NCBI RefSeq assembly: GCF_002218005.2
Contig: NZ_AP018679.1
Span: 992,001 to 1,056,000 of the forward strand
Direction of reading: 5' to 3'
From: Vibrio algivorus
GTDB lineage: Bacteria > Pseudomonadota > Gammaproteobacteria > Enterobacterales > Vibrionaceae
Length of the DNA: 64,000 nt
The notes beneath the pieces are model-generated. The model worked only from the letters and a program-made list of their open reading frames with translations, ran no database searches and had not been told where the DNA came from. The number at the start of each line of letters is the position of its first letter. The stretch's first letter is position 1. The position numbers were made by a program, and so were the translations under genes. Shown one piece after another: positions 1 to 8,480 of the stretch.

Positions 1-45
1 TTTTAAGTCACCGCCACCATTTGGTGCTTGATTACAACATCCCAT
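1..45 (-). CDS. Start of a small Cys-rich protein (partial)
   Basis: Fifteen codons of a minus-strand gene that continues beyond the left edge of the window, reading MGCCNQAPNGGGDLK. The ATG is preceded by a strong GGAGG ribosome binding site five to six bases upstream, which makes it a convincing start. The double cysteine and the glycine stretch are all that can be seen. The function is not recognisable from this fragment. Confidence 0.55.
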   Translation of the reverse strand, partial: MGCCNQAPNGGGDLK

Positions 46-136
46 TGGTTTGTCCTCCACAAAATAAAAGCTTTACCAATTAACCGGATCAAATGATAAA
101 GCTTCCCGTTACTAGAAGGTCAATGTTTGTGCCGTA

Positions 137-2512
137 TTATTTTCTTAGTGCATTGAGCTTGGCTTGAGTAATGCCAAAAATACTGCCCACAGGATAGGTG
201 AAATCATCTTCCAACTCTCCGGCTTCTATTCCGGTGAAAATCGACAAGGCTTGAGTAACATGCTCAATTGCCCAAATATGAAATTCGCCTTTGTGTACTG
301 CTTCAACAATATCTTTACGCAACATCAAGTTGTGTACATTCGATTGTGGAATGATCACCCCTTGAGTTGAGCTTCTACCCTTAATCGCACAAACATCAAA
401 GAAGCCTTCGATCTTTTCATTCACTCCACCAATTGGCTGCGACTCACCAAACTGATTCATCGAGCCTGTAATCGCGATATCTTGCCTTAATGGGAGTTTC
501 GAAAATGCAGAAACAATCGCACACACTTCCGCCATCGAGGCACTGTCTCCATCGACACCACCATAAGATTGCTCAAAAGTGATATGAGTAGTCAGTGGGA
601 TTTTGGCATTGCGGCCAAGGATAGAAGCTAGGTAGGCAGATAAAATCATCACACCTTTAGAGTGAATACTGCCACCAAGGTCAACATTGCGTTCAATATC
701 TAAAATATCACCATCACCAAATGCTGTGGTAGCGGTAATACGATTGGGTGCGCCGAACATGTGGTCGCTGGTTGATAACACCGACAACGCATTCACCTGA
801 CCAACCGCACTACCTTCAGTTTTGATCAAAGTAGTGCCATTGGTGAAAGTTTCCATCACGTTATCTTGTAAACGACTCACGCGCATTTGTTGGTTATTCA
901 AGGCTTGCTCAACATGCGAAGCTCTAATCAGGCTCGATTTAGCGCCTCGTGCCACATAGTTAGACTCACGCAATAGGTTGGCTATATGTGCTGAATGAAG
1001 TGACAACTTATTCTGATCACCTGCGTTACGTGAGCTGTGTTCAATAATCTTAGCAATCGCTTTTTTATCACAATGCAGCATGTTGTTGTCATGCACAATG
1101 CTGGAAATAAAGCGCGCATAATGCATTTCTGCTTCGGGGGTACGCTTCATTTCATCTTCAAAATCAGCCGTAACCCGGAACAGTTCGCTGAACTCTGGAT
1201 CGTAATGCTGCAGCAATTGATAGGTACGATAATCACCAAACAGAATGATTTTCACATCTAGCGGTATAGGCTCTGGATCTAACGAAACCGCGCCGGTTAA
1301 CGTAACCTCTTTTTCCAGAGACGTTAAGCTCAACTGACGGGCACGCAATGCTCGTTTAATGCCATCCCACACATAAGGTTGTTCAAGTACCTTAATCGCA
1401 TCCATCAGCAATACACCGCCATTAGCTTTGTGCATACTACCGGCACGAATTAACGAGAAATCGGTAAACACGGTGCCTTTGAACGTCGCGGTTTCCACGC
1501 AACCAAATAGTGAATGATAATTCGGGTTGTCTTCGACTATGATTGGAAACGAATCTTTGGCTTGGCTGACTAAGACATTAATTGAATAACGACGCGGTAA
1601 TTTGCTATCTAAAGAAGCCGAAGCTATCTCATTTTGTTCGTTCGATTCTTGTAAGAACTGATCGACATTTTCAACAATATCTTTTTGTAAATCGGTTAAA
1701 TACTGCTTAATTTCTGGGTACTTAGAATAACTTTTTTTCAGTGCTTTGATCAGATGAGAAAACACTTCGAGCGCAGTTTCATCGTTAAGCTTTTTCATCT
1801 TTTCGCTAAACGCTTCTTCCCATTCAGTCAGCTGACGGATCATGCCGCGCAACTGAATTTCTAACGCATCAATTGTACTGTGGAATTTTTCCTGATCTTT
1901 TTTACTTAATTCCAGAAAGCTTTCTTCAGTATGGACTTCTTCTTCATTTTGCATGGCGATAAACTCATAGTCACCTTGCAAGGTAATGGTAAGACTTACC
2001 CCTTTCTCTTTCGCTATCTTGCTGATTTCTTCAAGCGCCGATTGCTGTTTTTGATTAAGCTGATTTTTCAACTTTTCCGAGCGCGTGAAATACACTTCAT
2101 TATCAAACGCCAACGGAATCGCTTTGACCAGCTTCGCCAGTAGTTTTTCCATATCTTGACGAAAGGCTTTGCCGATACCGCTTGGCAGTTTAAGTACTTT
2201 CGGCTGTCGGATATCTTCAAAGTTGGCGACATAACACCAGTCAAACACTTGCATATCATCCGGTTGATGTCGGTTTAAATAGCGTAAAATCATGGTGCGC
2301 TTACCTAGGCCATTTTGCCCAGTCGCATATATGTTGTAGCCCTTGTCTTTAATCGACATCGCAAATTCCACCGCTTTTTGCGCGCGTTCTTGACCGACGA
2401 TTTCATCAATCGGTGGAATATCTTTGGTCGATTTACAAGGCAGCTGTTCGAGTTCAGCAGGGTGATATAGCTTGTCGCTTGATAAGCTGAGGGAGGAAGA
2501 ATACATCGTCAT
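137..2512 (-). CDS. Lon-family ATP-dependent protease (LonB-like)
   Basis: An ATP-dependent serine protease of the Lon family, of the single-polypeptide type related to archaeal LonB and E. coli YcbZ rather than classical LonA. The Walker A motif GQNGLGKRT is near residue 67, and a Walker B-like GGVLLMD lies mid-protein. A coiled-coil, charged insertion separates the two. The C-terminal protease domain has the catalytic serine in GDSAS (about residue 660) and the catalytic lysine in GGVNEKIEG (about residue 705). At about 791 residues it has normal length for the group. The ATG at 2512 is chosen over an upstream TTG because AGGGA lies seven bases before it. It is a single-gene unit. A role in protein quality control is inferred from the family. 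Confidence 0.9.
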   Translation of the reverse strand: MTMYSSSLSLSSDKLYHPAELEQLPCKSTKDIPPIDEIVGQERAQKAVEFAMSIKDKGYNIYATGQNGLGKRTMILRYLNRHQPDDMQVFDWCYVANFEDIRQPKVLKLPSGIGKAFRQDMEKLLAKLVKAIPLAFDNEVYFTRSEKLKNQLNQKQQSALEEISKIAKEKGVSLTITLQGDYEFIAMQNEEEVHTEESFLELSKKDQEKFHSTIDALEIQLRGMIRQLTEWEEAFSEKMKKLNDETALEVFSHLIKALKKSYSKYPEIKQYLTDLQKDIVENVDQFLQESNEQNEIASASLDSKLPRRYSINVLVSQAKDSFPIIVEDNPNYHSLFGCVETATFKGTVFTDFSLIRAGSMHKANGGVLLMDAIKVLEQPYVWDGIKRALRARQLSLTSLEKEVTLTGAVSLDPEPIPLDVKIILFGDYRTYQLLQHYDPEFSELFRVTADFEDEMKRTPEAEMHYARFISSIVHDNNMLHCDKKAIAKIIEHSSRNAGDQNKLSLHSAHIANLLRESNYVARGAKSSLIRASHVEQALNNQQMRVSRLQDNVMETFTNGTTLIKTEGSAVGQVNALSVLSTSDHMFGAPNRITATTAFGDGDILDIERNVDLGGSIHSKGVMILSAYLASILGRNAKIPLTTHITFEQSYGGVDGDSASMAEVCAIVSAFSKLPLRQDIAITGSMNQFGESQPIGGVNEKIEGFFDVCAIKGRSSTQGVIIPQSNVHNLMLRKDIVEAVHKGEFHIWAIEHVTQALSIFTGIEAGELEDDFTYPVGSIFGITQAKLNALRK

Positions 2513-2614
2513 AAGCAATCCCTACTTTAAAGTTTGTTATTAGAGAATAGCCGATTTTCATTTCAATTTGAGTGATTTAAATACCTTTCCTGTTTAAACG
2601 CTCATAAAACATAC

Positions 2615-2627
2615 AATGAAAATCATT
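2615..2627. promoter_or_regulatory. Possible Fur-like box
   Basis: AATGAAAATCATT matches the core of the Fur consensus (AATGATAATCATT) at 12 of 13 positions. It lies about 135 bp upstream of the nitroreductase start and about 100 bp from the divergent Lon gene. AT-rich sequence produces such matches by chance, so this is a weak call. Confidence 0.25.
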
Positions 2628-2671
2628 CACTTGAACAAGTTTTTCGAACAGACTGCTCAAATAATTCTTAC

Positions 2672-2687
2672 TGTGATCTTGATCACT
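2672..2687. promoter_or_regulatory. CRP-like binding site
   Basis: TGTGATCTTGATCACT fits the CRP consensus TGTGA-N6-TCACA at nine of ten informative positions and is itself strongly palindromic. It is centred about 84 bp upstream of the ATG at 2763, a position compatible with class I or II activation. Its presence argues against translation starting further upstream. Confidence 0.55.
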
Positions 2688-2705
2688 CTTGATATAGTCA
2701 CCATA

Positions 2706-2725
2706 TATACCCAAATAACTTCAAA
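2706..2725. repeat. Solo end of TATACCC intergenic repeat
   Basis: This is essentially the left terminus of the 267-bp element at 21843-22109, differing only in its last base, without the rest of the element. It sits between the CRP-like site and the nitroreductase start. Confidence 0.5.
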
Positions 2726-2762
2726 GCACTTTCGCTTGCTGCTTGCATTAGGAATAAAAATA

Positions 2763-3419
2763 ATGACTCACCCAATTATCAAAGATCTAGAATCTCGCTA
2801 TACGGCTAAACGTTATGACGCTAGCAAAAAAATCTCTCAAGAAGATATGAAAACCCTGATGGATGCGATCCGTTTATCGGCGTCGTCAATTAACTCTCAG
2901 CCTTGGAAATTTGTTGTATTAGAATCCGATGCAGCGAAACAACGTTTCCACGATACATTCGCCAATAAATTTCAGTTTAACCAACCGCATGCCACTAGCG
3001 CATCTCACATCATTTTGTTTGCTCATAAGCTGCAATACAGTAAAGCCGATTACGAAAAAGTTATCGACCAAGGAATTACGGATGGCCGTAATAAAGCCGA
3101 AGAAAAAGAGCAAGCGTTCGGTGCTTTCGCATTCGTTGACTTAAATACCAATGATCAAGGCTACAACGATGAGTGGACTAAATCTCAGACTTATATTGCC
3201 CTAGGTAATGCTCTTCATATATTGGCTCGCTTAGGTATCGACTCAACCACAATGGAAGGTATCGATTCAGAGCTTATTAATAAAGAATTTGCTGCAGAGT
3301 TAGACGGTTACGAGTGCCACGTTGCTTTGGCGATTGGTTACCACAACCCAGAAGAAGACTACAACGCTAAGCTGCCTAAATCGCGCTTATCAGCAAAAGA
3401 GGTTGTGATTACGCTGTAA
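2763..3419 (+). CDS. NfsB-like nitroreductase / NAD(P)H oxidoreductase
   Basis: A flavin (FMN) oxidoreductase of the nitroreductase superfamily, which reduces nitroaromatics, quinones or flavins with NAD(P)H in the cytoplasm. Family features are the N-terminal LESRYTAKRYD and the FMN-binding SSINSQPWKF. The C-terminal part has the usual EGID segment. The start at 2763 gives 218 residues, the normal length, and has AGGA about ten bases upstream. The reading frame is open further upstream, but that extension overlaps the CRP-like site and does not resemble the family. The natural substrate cannot be predicted. It is followed by a hairpin with a T run. Confidence 0.88.
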   Translation: MTHPIIKDLESRYTAKRYDASKKISQEDMKTLMDAIRLSASSINSQPWKFVVLESDAAKQRFHDTFANKFQFNQPHATSASHIILFAHKLQYSKADYEKVIDQGITDGRNKAEEKEQAFGAFAFVDLNTNDQGYNDEWTKSQTYIALGNALHILARLGIDSTTMEGIDSELINKEFAAELDGYECHVALAIGYHNPEEDYNAKLPKSRLSAKEVVITL

Positions 3420-3435
3420 TGTAATCTCACCCTAG

Positions 3436-3463
3436 CAAAAGGTAGCGCTCGTTGCCTTTTTTG
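3436..3463 (+). terminator. Terminator after nitroreductase
   Basis: A short stem, AAAAGGTA pairing with TTGCCTTTT, followed by a T-rich tract 15 bases after the stop codon. The stem is modest (six to seven pairs). Confidence 0.55.
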
Positions 3464-3573
3464 TTTTACACGATCTATTCCGACAAATTCTGTCACTATC
3501 ACTTTTGTTAGTTTCCGTCACACCCTATACTTGCTCACAACCTCGTTAATATATTGATAATAAAGCAGGAAGC

Positions 3574-6405
3574 ATGGGTATCTATTCTCAACTTGAGCAC
3601 GCATTAGTTAAACGCATTGATAGCGAACGCATTATTACTCAGCAAGATAAATGCCTTGCCTATGGCACCGATGCCAGTTTTTATCGCTTAGTGCCTAAGT
3701 TGGTGTTGAGATTAAAAGATTTAGAAGAAGTGCTGTATGCCATGCGTTGCTGTCGAACGCTGGAGCTGCCCTTCACGTTTCGCGCCGCAGGTACCAGTTT
3801 ATCTGGCCAAGCGGTTTCTGATTCTGTCTTAATCACTTTAACGGATAGTTGGCGTACCCATCAGATTCACGATAATGGCCAAAAGATCACGCTACAACCG
3901 GGGGTAATTGGTGCCGATGCTAATAAATATCTAGCACCTTTCTCTCGTAAAATAGGCCCCGACCCGGCTTCTATCAATGCCTGTAAAATTGGTGGTATCG
4001 CGGCCAACAATTCCAGTGGCATGTGTTGTGGCACCGCGCAAAACTCTTATCAAACGCTAGAAAGCATGAAAATTGTATTTGCCAATGGCTCAATTTTAGA
4101 CACTGGTAACCCAAGTAGTATTAAAACTTTTAAAAAGTCGAATGCAGCATTTATCAGTAAGATTGGCGCACTTGCTCAAGAGACTAAAGCCAATCACGAG
4201 CTAGCACACCTTATTCAGCACAAATACCGTTTGAAAAATACCACGGGATACTCAATTAATGCTTTAGTCGATTTCAGTGATCCAATCCAAATTATTCAAC
4301 ACTTGATGATAGGCTCTGAAGGGACATTAGGCTTTATTGCTGAAATCACTTACAACACGGTAGAAGAACATGCAAATAAAGCCTCTGCCCTGCTGGTATT
4401 TGAAAATATTGAACAAGCGAGCCAAGCGGTAACCGTTCTCTCTAATTCTCCTGTTGCGGCGGTTGAAATGATGGATGGGCGATCTTTACGTTCGGTGGCT
4501 AATAAACCAGGTATGCCTAAGTTTATTCAAGATCTAAACTTAGAAGCCGCAGCATTATTGATTGAATCTCACGCCAACGATCAAGAAAAATTACAACAAC
4601 AATGCGATACCATTTTAGATCGTGTTGCTTCATTTGACATTATTGAGTCAGTTCCATTTACCTCCGATCCTAACACTGTTGCAGGCTTATGGGATATCCG
4701 TAAAGGTTTATTCCCCGCGGTAGGAGCAATAAGAGAAACGGGCACAACTGTCATTATTGAAGATGTGGCTTTTCCGGTTGAGCACTTAGCGCAAGGCGTT
4801 CGAGAACTTCAGCAGTTATTTGAAAAATATGAGTACTCTGAAGGCATTATTTTCGGACATGCATTGGATGGCAACTTGCACTTTGTGTTTACTCAAGGAT
4901 TTGAAGCTCAAACAGAAATTGATCGCTACGGTCAATTTATGGATGAAGTCACTCAACTGGTTGCAGTGAAGTACCAAGGCTCACTCAAGGCAGAACACGG
5001 CACTGGCCGTAATATGGCACCCTATGTGGAGCTTGAATGGGGCCAACAAGGTTATCGCTTAATGCAAGAAATTAAGCAGTTATTTGATCCTCAAGGTTTG
5101 CTGAATCCTGGTGTAATTATTAATGATAACCCTCATGCCCACTTAAGCGATCTCAAACCTATGCCGAAAGCGGATGAGTTAGTTGACCGCTGCATTGAAT
5201 GTGGCTTTTGTGAGCCGGTTTGTCCTTCCCGTACTTTAAGCTTGTCGCCGCGCCAGCGCATTGTGCTATATCGAGAATTACAGCAACAAAAGCGAGATGG
5301 AAAAGCCACTGCACCTGAGCTGGAAAAACTGTTTAACTACCAAGGCATTGAAACGTGCGCAGCTACAGGGCTATGCGAACAACGTTGCCCAGTTGGGATA
5401 AATACGGGTGATTTAATAAAGAAATTACGATCCGAGCGACACACAGATAAAGCGCCTCTCATTGCTCATTGGACTCATAAACATTTCAGTACCTCAACAA
5501 AACTGGTTAAACATGGGCTAACTATTAATCATATTATTTCTAAGTTACTGCCCAATGATCTGATATCCAAAGTCGCCAATGGTACTCGTCGATTAAGTGG
5601 TCAGCGTCTGCCTTTATGGCTACCAGAGATTCCAAACGCGAACCACCATAAATTACCGATGGATACTCAAAAACAAGCGCAACAAGATCGATTTAAAATC
5701 GCCGATGTTCAACATCGTAAAGTGGTTTATTTTCCATCATGTATCAGCCGAACCTCTACATCAAACCATACTCAGCAAGCACTGACCGAAGTCACGATGT
5801 CTCTGATCACCAAAGCGGGTTTCGATATTATTCTCCCTAAAGATTTGGATAATCAATGCTGCGGTATGCCTTATAAGAGCAAAGGGTTAAACCAATTAGG
5901 CGACAGTAAAGCAAAAGATTTAGAAGACAGCTTATGGCAGGCGAGCCACCAAGGCTTATACCCTATTCTAATGGATACTAGTCCGTGTGTTAAACAAAGC
6001 TTGGCGCAATTTACTAAGCCACTACACTTGTTTGAACCTTCTGAATTTGTCATGAGACACGTCACGCCTCACCTGAACTTTGAACCGATTAATGAAACCA
6101 TCATGCTGCATGTAACTTGTAGTACACGCACACTAGGGTTAGAAAACATCATGGTAGAACTCGCACAACGCTGCGCCAAGAAGGTGATCATACCTGAGCA
6201 TATTCAATGTTGTGGCTGGGCTGGCGATAAAGGATTTAACACCCCAGAGCTTAATGCCGCGGCGCTCGCCCCACTTAAAGAACAAGTTCCCGTGCATTGC
6301 AGGCGAGGCTTTAGTAATAGTTTAACTTGTGAAATTGGTCTGTCGCACCACAGCGGAGTGCCTTATCAATCGATTTTATATTTGGTGGATGAGGCGACGG
6401 GGTAA
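3574..6405 (+). CDS. FAD/4Fe-4S D-2-hydroxyacid dehydrogenase (Dld-II/YdiJ-like)
   Basis: A membrane-associated respiratory dehydrogenase combining a GlcD-like flavin part and a GlcF-like iron-sulfur part in one chain of 943 residues. The length fits the Dld-II D-lactate dehydrogenase of Shewanella and its vibrio homologues; E. coli YdiJ is longer. The FAD-binding half contains AAGTSLSGQAVSD and KIGGIAANNSSGMCCG. Two 4Fe-4S motifs follow: CIECGFCEPVCP near residue 538 and CAATGLCEQRCP near 594. Two CCG-type clusters, CCGMPYKSKG and CCGWAGDKG, lie near residues 760 and 878. It probably passes electrons from D-lactate or a similar D-2-hydroxyacid to quinone. D-2-hydroxyglutarate is the main alternative substrate. 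No lactate permease adjoins it here. Confidence 0.87.
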   Translation: MGIYSQLEHALVKRIDSERIITQQDKCLAYGTDASFYRLVPKLVLRLKDLEEVLYAMRCCRTLELPFTFRAAGTSLSGQAVSDSVLITLTDSWRTHQIHDNGQKITLQPGVIGADANKYLAPFSRKIGPDPASINACKIGGIAANNSSGMCCGTAQNSYQTLESMKIVFANGSILDTGNPSSIKTFKKSNAAFISKIGALAQETKANHELAHLIQHKYRLKNTTGYSINALVDFSDPIQIIQHLMIGSEGTLGFIAEITYNTVEEHANKASALLVFENIEQASQAVTVLSNSPVAAVEMMDGRSLRSVANKPGMPKFIQDLNLEAAALLIESHANDQEKLQQQCDTILDRVASFDIIESVPFTSDPNTVAGLWDIRKGLFPAVGAIRETGTTVIIEDVAFPVEHLAQGVRELQQLFEKYEYSEGIIFGHALDGNLHFVFTQGFEAQTEIDRYGQFMDEVTQLVAVKYQGSLKAEHGTGRNMAPYVELEWGQQGYRLMQEIKQLFDPQGLLNPGVIINDNPHAHLSDLKPMPKADELVDRCIECGFCEPVCPSRTLSLSPRQRIVLYRELQQQKRDGKATAPELEKLFNYQGIETCAATGLCEQRCPVGINTGDLIKKLRSERHTDKAPLIAHWTHKHFSTSTKLVKHGLTINHIISKLLPNDLISKVANGTRRLSGQRLPLWLPEIPNANHHKLPMDTQKQAQQDRFKIADVQHRKVVYFPSCISRTSTSNHTQQALTEVTMSLITKAGFDIILPKDLDNQCCGMPYKSKGLNQLGDSKAKDLEDSLWQASHQGLYPILMDTSPCVKQSLAQFTKPLHLFEPSEFVMRHVTPHLNFEPINETIMLHVTCSTRTLGLENIMVELAQRCAKKVIIPEHIQCCGWAGDKGFNTPELNAAALAPLKEQVPVHCRRGFSNSLTCEIGLSHHSGVPYQSILYLVDEATG

Positions 6406-6438
6406 GCTAATTCCCATCAATTATAATCTCCTATTGTT

Positions 6439-6493
6439 AAAAAGCTCCGCTTCTCAGGCTACAGAATTCAAGCCAGAGAGGTGGAGCTTTTTT
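6439..6493. terminator. Bidirectional terminator between convergent genes
   Basis: A long imperfect inverted repeat, with arms at 6439-6460 and 6471-6493 and a ten-base loop. It starts with an A tract and ends with six Ts, so it can act on both strands. It lies between the dehydrogenase and the convergent lipoprotein gene that ends the EPS cluster. Confidence 0.85.
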
Positions 6494-6546
6494 GTAAATA
6501 GAGGCGAAAATTTATCGTTTGAGTATCATCACCTAAGTGCCAGCAA

Positions 6547-7902
6547 CTAAAGCAGTGCATCAAGTTCTTGATACACTCCACCATCACTTTCATTAAGTGT
6601 ATAAGGTGTATTTGGATCAAAGCTAGTTACCTTATAACCCTTAATTACACTACCTGATCCAACAGCATTCAGTGTGTTAAGTATCTTCACATTTTCTAAA
6701 TACATTTGCCCACCCGAAATCGCCATAGGAGCTTCTGCTGTCGAATTCTTAATCGTATAAACACCAAGTGGGCTTATATTACGGCCATACATTCTTGGAT
6801 CAACAAGATAAGAATTCGTTATGGTTAAGTCGACATCGCCTTCTAAGTCAGGCCATGCTGTAGACACTTTTGAGTTATGTAACGTTAATGAACTATTCCC
6901 ACAAGTCCATGTTTTATCTTCTACGACTTCCGCCTCTGCACGACCTGTTGGATTTCCTAGCGCATCTAAACTACAACTATGATCTGTCATTGATGAATCA
7001 AAAGAGTCAGGATTAATTTCCCACCCTAATCCAAAACCATCGATCGCATTCTCAATCGTTAAATTCACTTCCTGCTTTAGTGCGATATCTTGTTCGTAAA
7101 TATAAGAATCTGTGATATCAAAGGTCGTGTTCAACCACATGTCATCTAAATTCAAATCGCTCCAAACTCGGTTTTTGGCCAGCTCAATGGTGCTATCACC
7201 TGACATTGGATACATTTCTAACCAAATACTATGTGATTGATCGACATGTATATCTGCCCCATTTACAGAGTTTAAAATTGTCATATGTACAGTTGAATAA
7301 TTAACGGCAGAATACGTCACTGGCCCATTAATGGTTATCCACGGCGTACCTTGGAAGTGGTCAAATTGAATCACACTATTCCCCAAGAAATCCCAAGCAA
7401 CCCAGCTTCCAGTATGTGAAAAGGCATAGGAGTCCGTTATATCTAATTGACCCGTTACTTTAAACCTAAGTTGCTCTTCAACATTTTGGTCCCACAGCAG
7501 TAAACAGTTTGTAAAGCTCAAAGAACCTTCGATGTTCAAATCATGAATCTGGTCATCGGTCGCCCTGATATAAATAATTTTATTTTCATAGCTTTGGCTT
7601 TCACCAGCAGCAATATTAAGTTGCTCAGGGCCAAGTACGATTTGCTCACGATTATCTGTCGGTTTTGGTTCATAGCCCCCTATCCCATTATTGAGATTTT
7701 GATTCCATTGTGGCGCATTAGGATCGTCACTATTAACAATATAATCAAATGGATTTTCCATCGCATACTGTTCACGATTATCACTAGTCACTGTATTTTG
7801 TTGCCATGGATATTCATTGTTTCCACAACCCGAAATAACCAAAGCGATAGCCATATAAATGACAAAAATCGGATTAAATAATTTTCTTTTAAACACAAAC
7901 AT
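6547..7902 (-). CDS. Putative beta-helix envelope lipoprotein (unknown)
   Basis: A 451-residue protein of unknown function. The N terminus is a lipoprotein signal with lipobox VISGC, so it is probably lipidated after cleavage at Cys26. The remainder lacks membrane segments. It repeats short strand motifs such as LDITDSY, FDITDSY, LTITNSY, LTIENA and LTLHNS at rung-like spacing, the pattern of a right-handed parallel beta-helix. Such folds are common in polysaccharide lyases, epimerases and glycan-binding proteins. It is the last minus-strand gene of the EPS region, about 110 bases beyond the small membrane protein gene and separated from it by a short ERIC. Function in EPS modification or anchoring is inference from fold and place only. 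Confidence 0.6.
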   Translation of the reverse strand: MFVFKRKLFNPIFVIYMAIALVISGCGNNEYPWQQNTVTSDNREQYAMENPFDYIVNSDDPNAPQWNQNLNNGIGGYEPKPTDNREQIVLGPEQLNIAAGESQSYENKIIYIRATDDQIHDLNIEGSLSFTNCLLLWDQNVEEQLRFKVTGQLDITDSYAFSHTGSWVAWDFLGNSVIQFDHFQGTPWITINGPVTYSAVNYSTVHMTILNSVNGADIHVDQSHSIWLEMYPMSGDSTIELAKNRVWSDLNLDDMWLNTTFDITDSYIYEQDIALKQEVNLTIENAIDGFGLGWEINPDSFDSSMTDHSCSLDALGNPTGRAEAEVVEDKTWTCGNSSLTLHNSKVSTAWPDLEGDVDLTITNSYLVDPRMYGRNISPLGVYTIKNSTAEAPMAISGGQMYLENVKILNTLNAVGSGSVIKGYKVTSFDPNTPYTLNESDGGVYQELDALL

Positions 7903-7918
7903 TAAAACCTATAGCGCA

Positions 7919-7997
7919 TATACCCAAAGTAATTGGAGTTGCAGTGAGTCGAATGAACGCCGACAACAAAGCTACAGCTTCAAGTATGACGGGTATA
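7919..7997. repeat. Internally deleted ERIC element (79 bp)
   Basis: It starts TATACCCAAAGTAATTGGAG and ends with GCTTCAAGTATGACGGGTATA-type sequence, both diagnostic ERIC termini. The central palindrome (the CCCC...GGGG core of the 127-bp form) is missing. It separates the small membrane protein gene from the lipoprotein gene on the minus strand. Confidence 0.85.
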
Positions 7998-8010
7998 CAA
8001 CTGATTAAAT

Positions 8011-8421
8011 TTAATTAAAATGACTTTGGAAATAATCCCATACACCAAAAGAAAAATGCTGAAAGATATCAATACCCAATGCAGACTTAATTAAATACAT
8101 CACTAAAACAGCAAATGAAAATAGAACAAAAACACTCGCAAGAATAAACAATGACTTAAGTACCATAGATAAAGTACTTGAACGACTTGAAGTCTTACGA
8201 CGATCCTTACCTAATAAAAAGACGGCATAATAACGCCAACGACCAACACCGATCACTGGCCGAAAATCAACGTAGTGGTCATTTCTTACATTATTAACGG
8301 CAACGGCCATTTCAATCGCGTCTCGTTGCTTACTATCAAAGCTATCAAGAACCTCTTGAGGTATTGCTCGCATCACACGAGAAATCACCTGACGCTGTTC
8401 TTCGGTATACTTTTGCTCCAC
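8011..8421 (-). CDS. Small membrane protein of the EPS locus
   Basis: A roughly 136-residue protein with a charged cytoplasmic N-terminal region (about residues 1-80, including GRWRYYAVFLLGKDRR) and one hydrophobic segment at about residues 85-110. A short C-terminal tail follows. The start is taken as GTG at 8421 because AAAGAGG lies about nine bases upstream. The longer frame begins at a TTG with no visible ribosome binding site. It lies about 60 bases after the last glycosyltransferase gene and is probably part of the same transcript. Proteins of this kind occur in vibrio EPS clusters, but no biochemical role can be assigned. Confidence 0.65.
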   Translation of the reverse strand: MEQKYTEEQRQVISRVMRAIPQEVLDSFDSKQRDAIEMAVAVNNVRNDHYVDFRPVIGVGRWRYYAVFLLGKDRRKTSSRSSTLSMVLKSLFILASVFVLFSFAVLVMYLIKSALGIDIFQHFSFGVWDYFQSHFN

Positions 8422-8480
8422 GCTTATCGCCTCTTTACAACAATCAATGCTATATAACTTTATCAAAAGAATTGTCGACT

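Noticed and set aside
67..104. Hairpin AAGCTTTA/TAAAGCTT before the Lon gene end
   Set aside because: Long 21-base loop, no adjacent T tract and only eight AT-rich pairs; not convincing as a terminator.
2616..2762. N-terminal extension of the nitroreductase
   Set aside because: The 49 extra codons overlap the CRP-like site and a repeat end and do not resemble nitroreductases.
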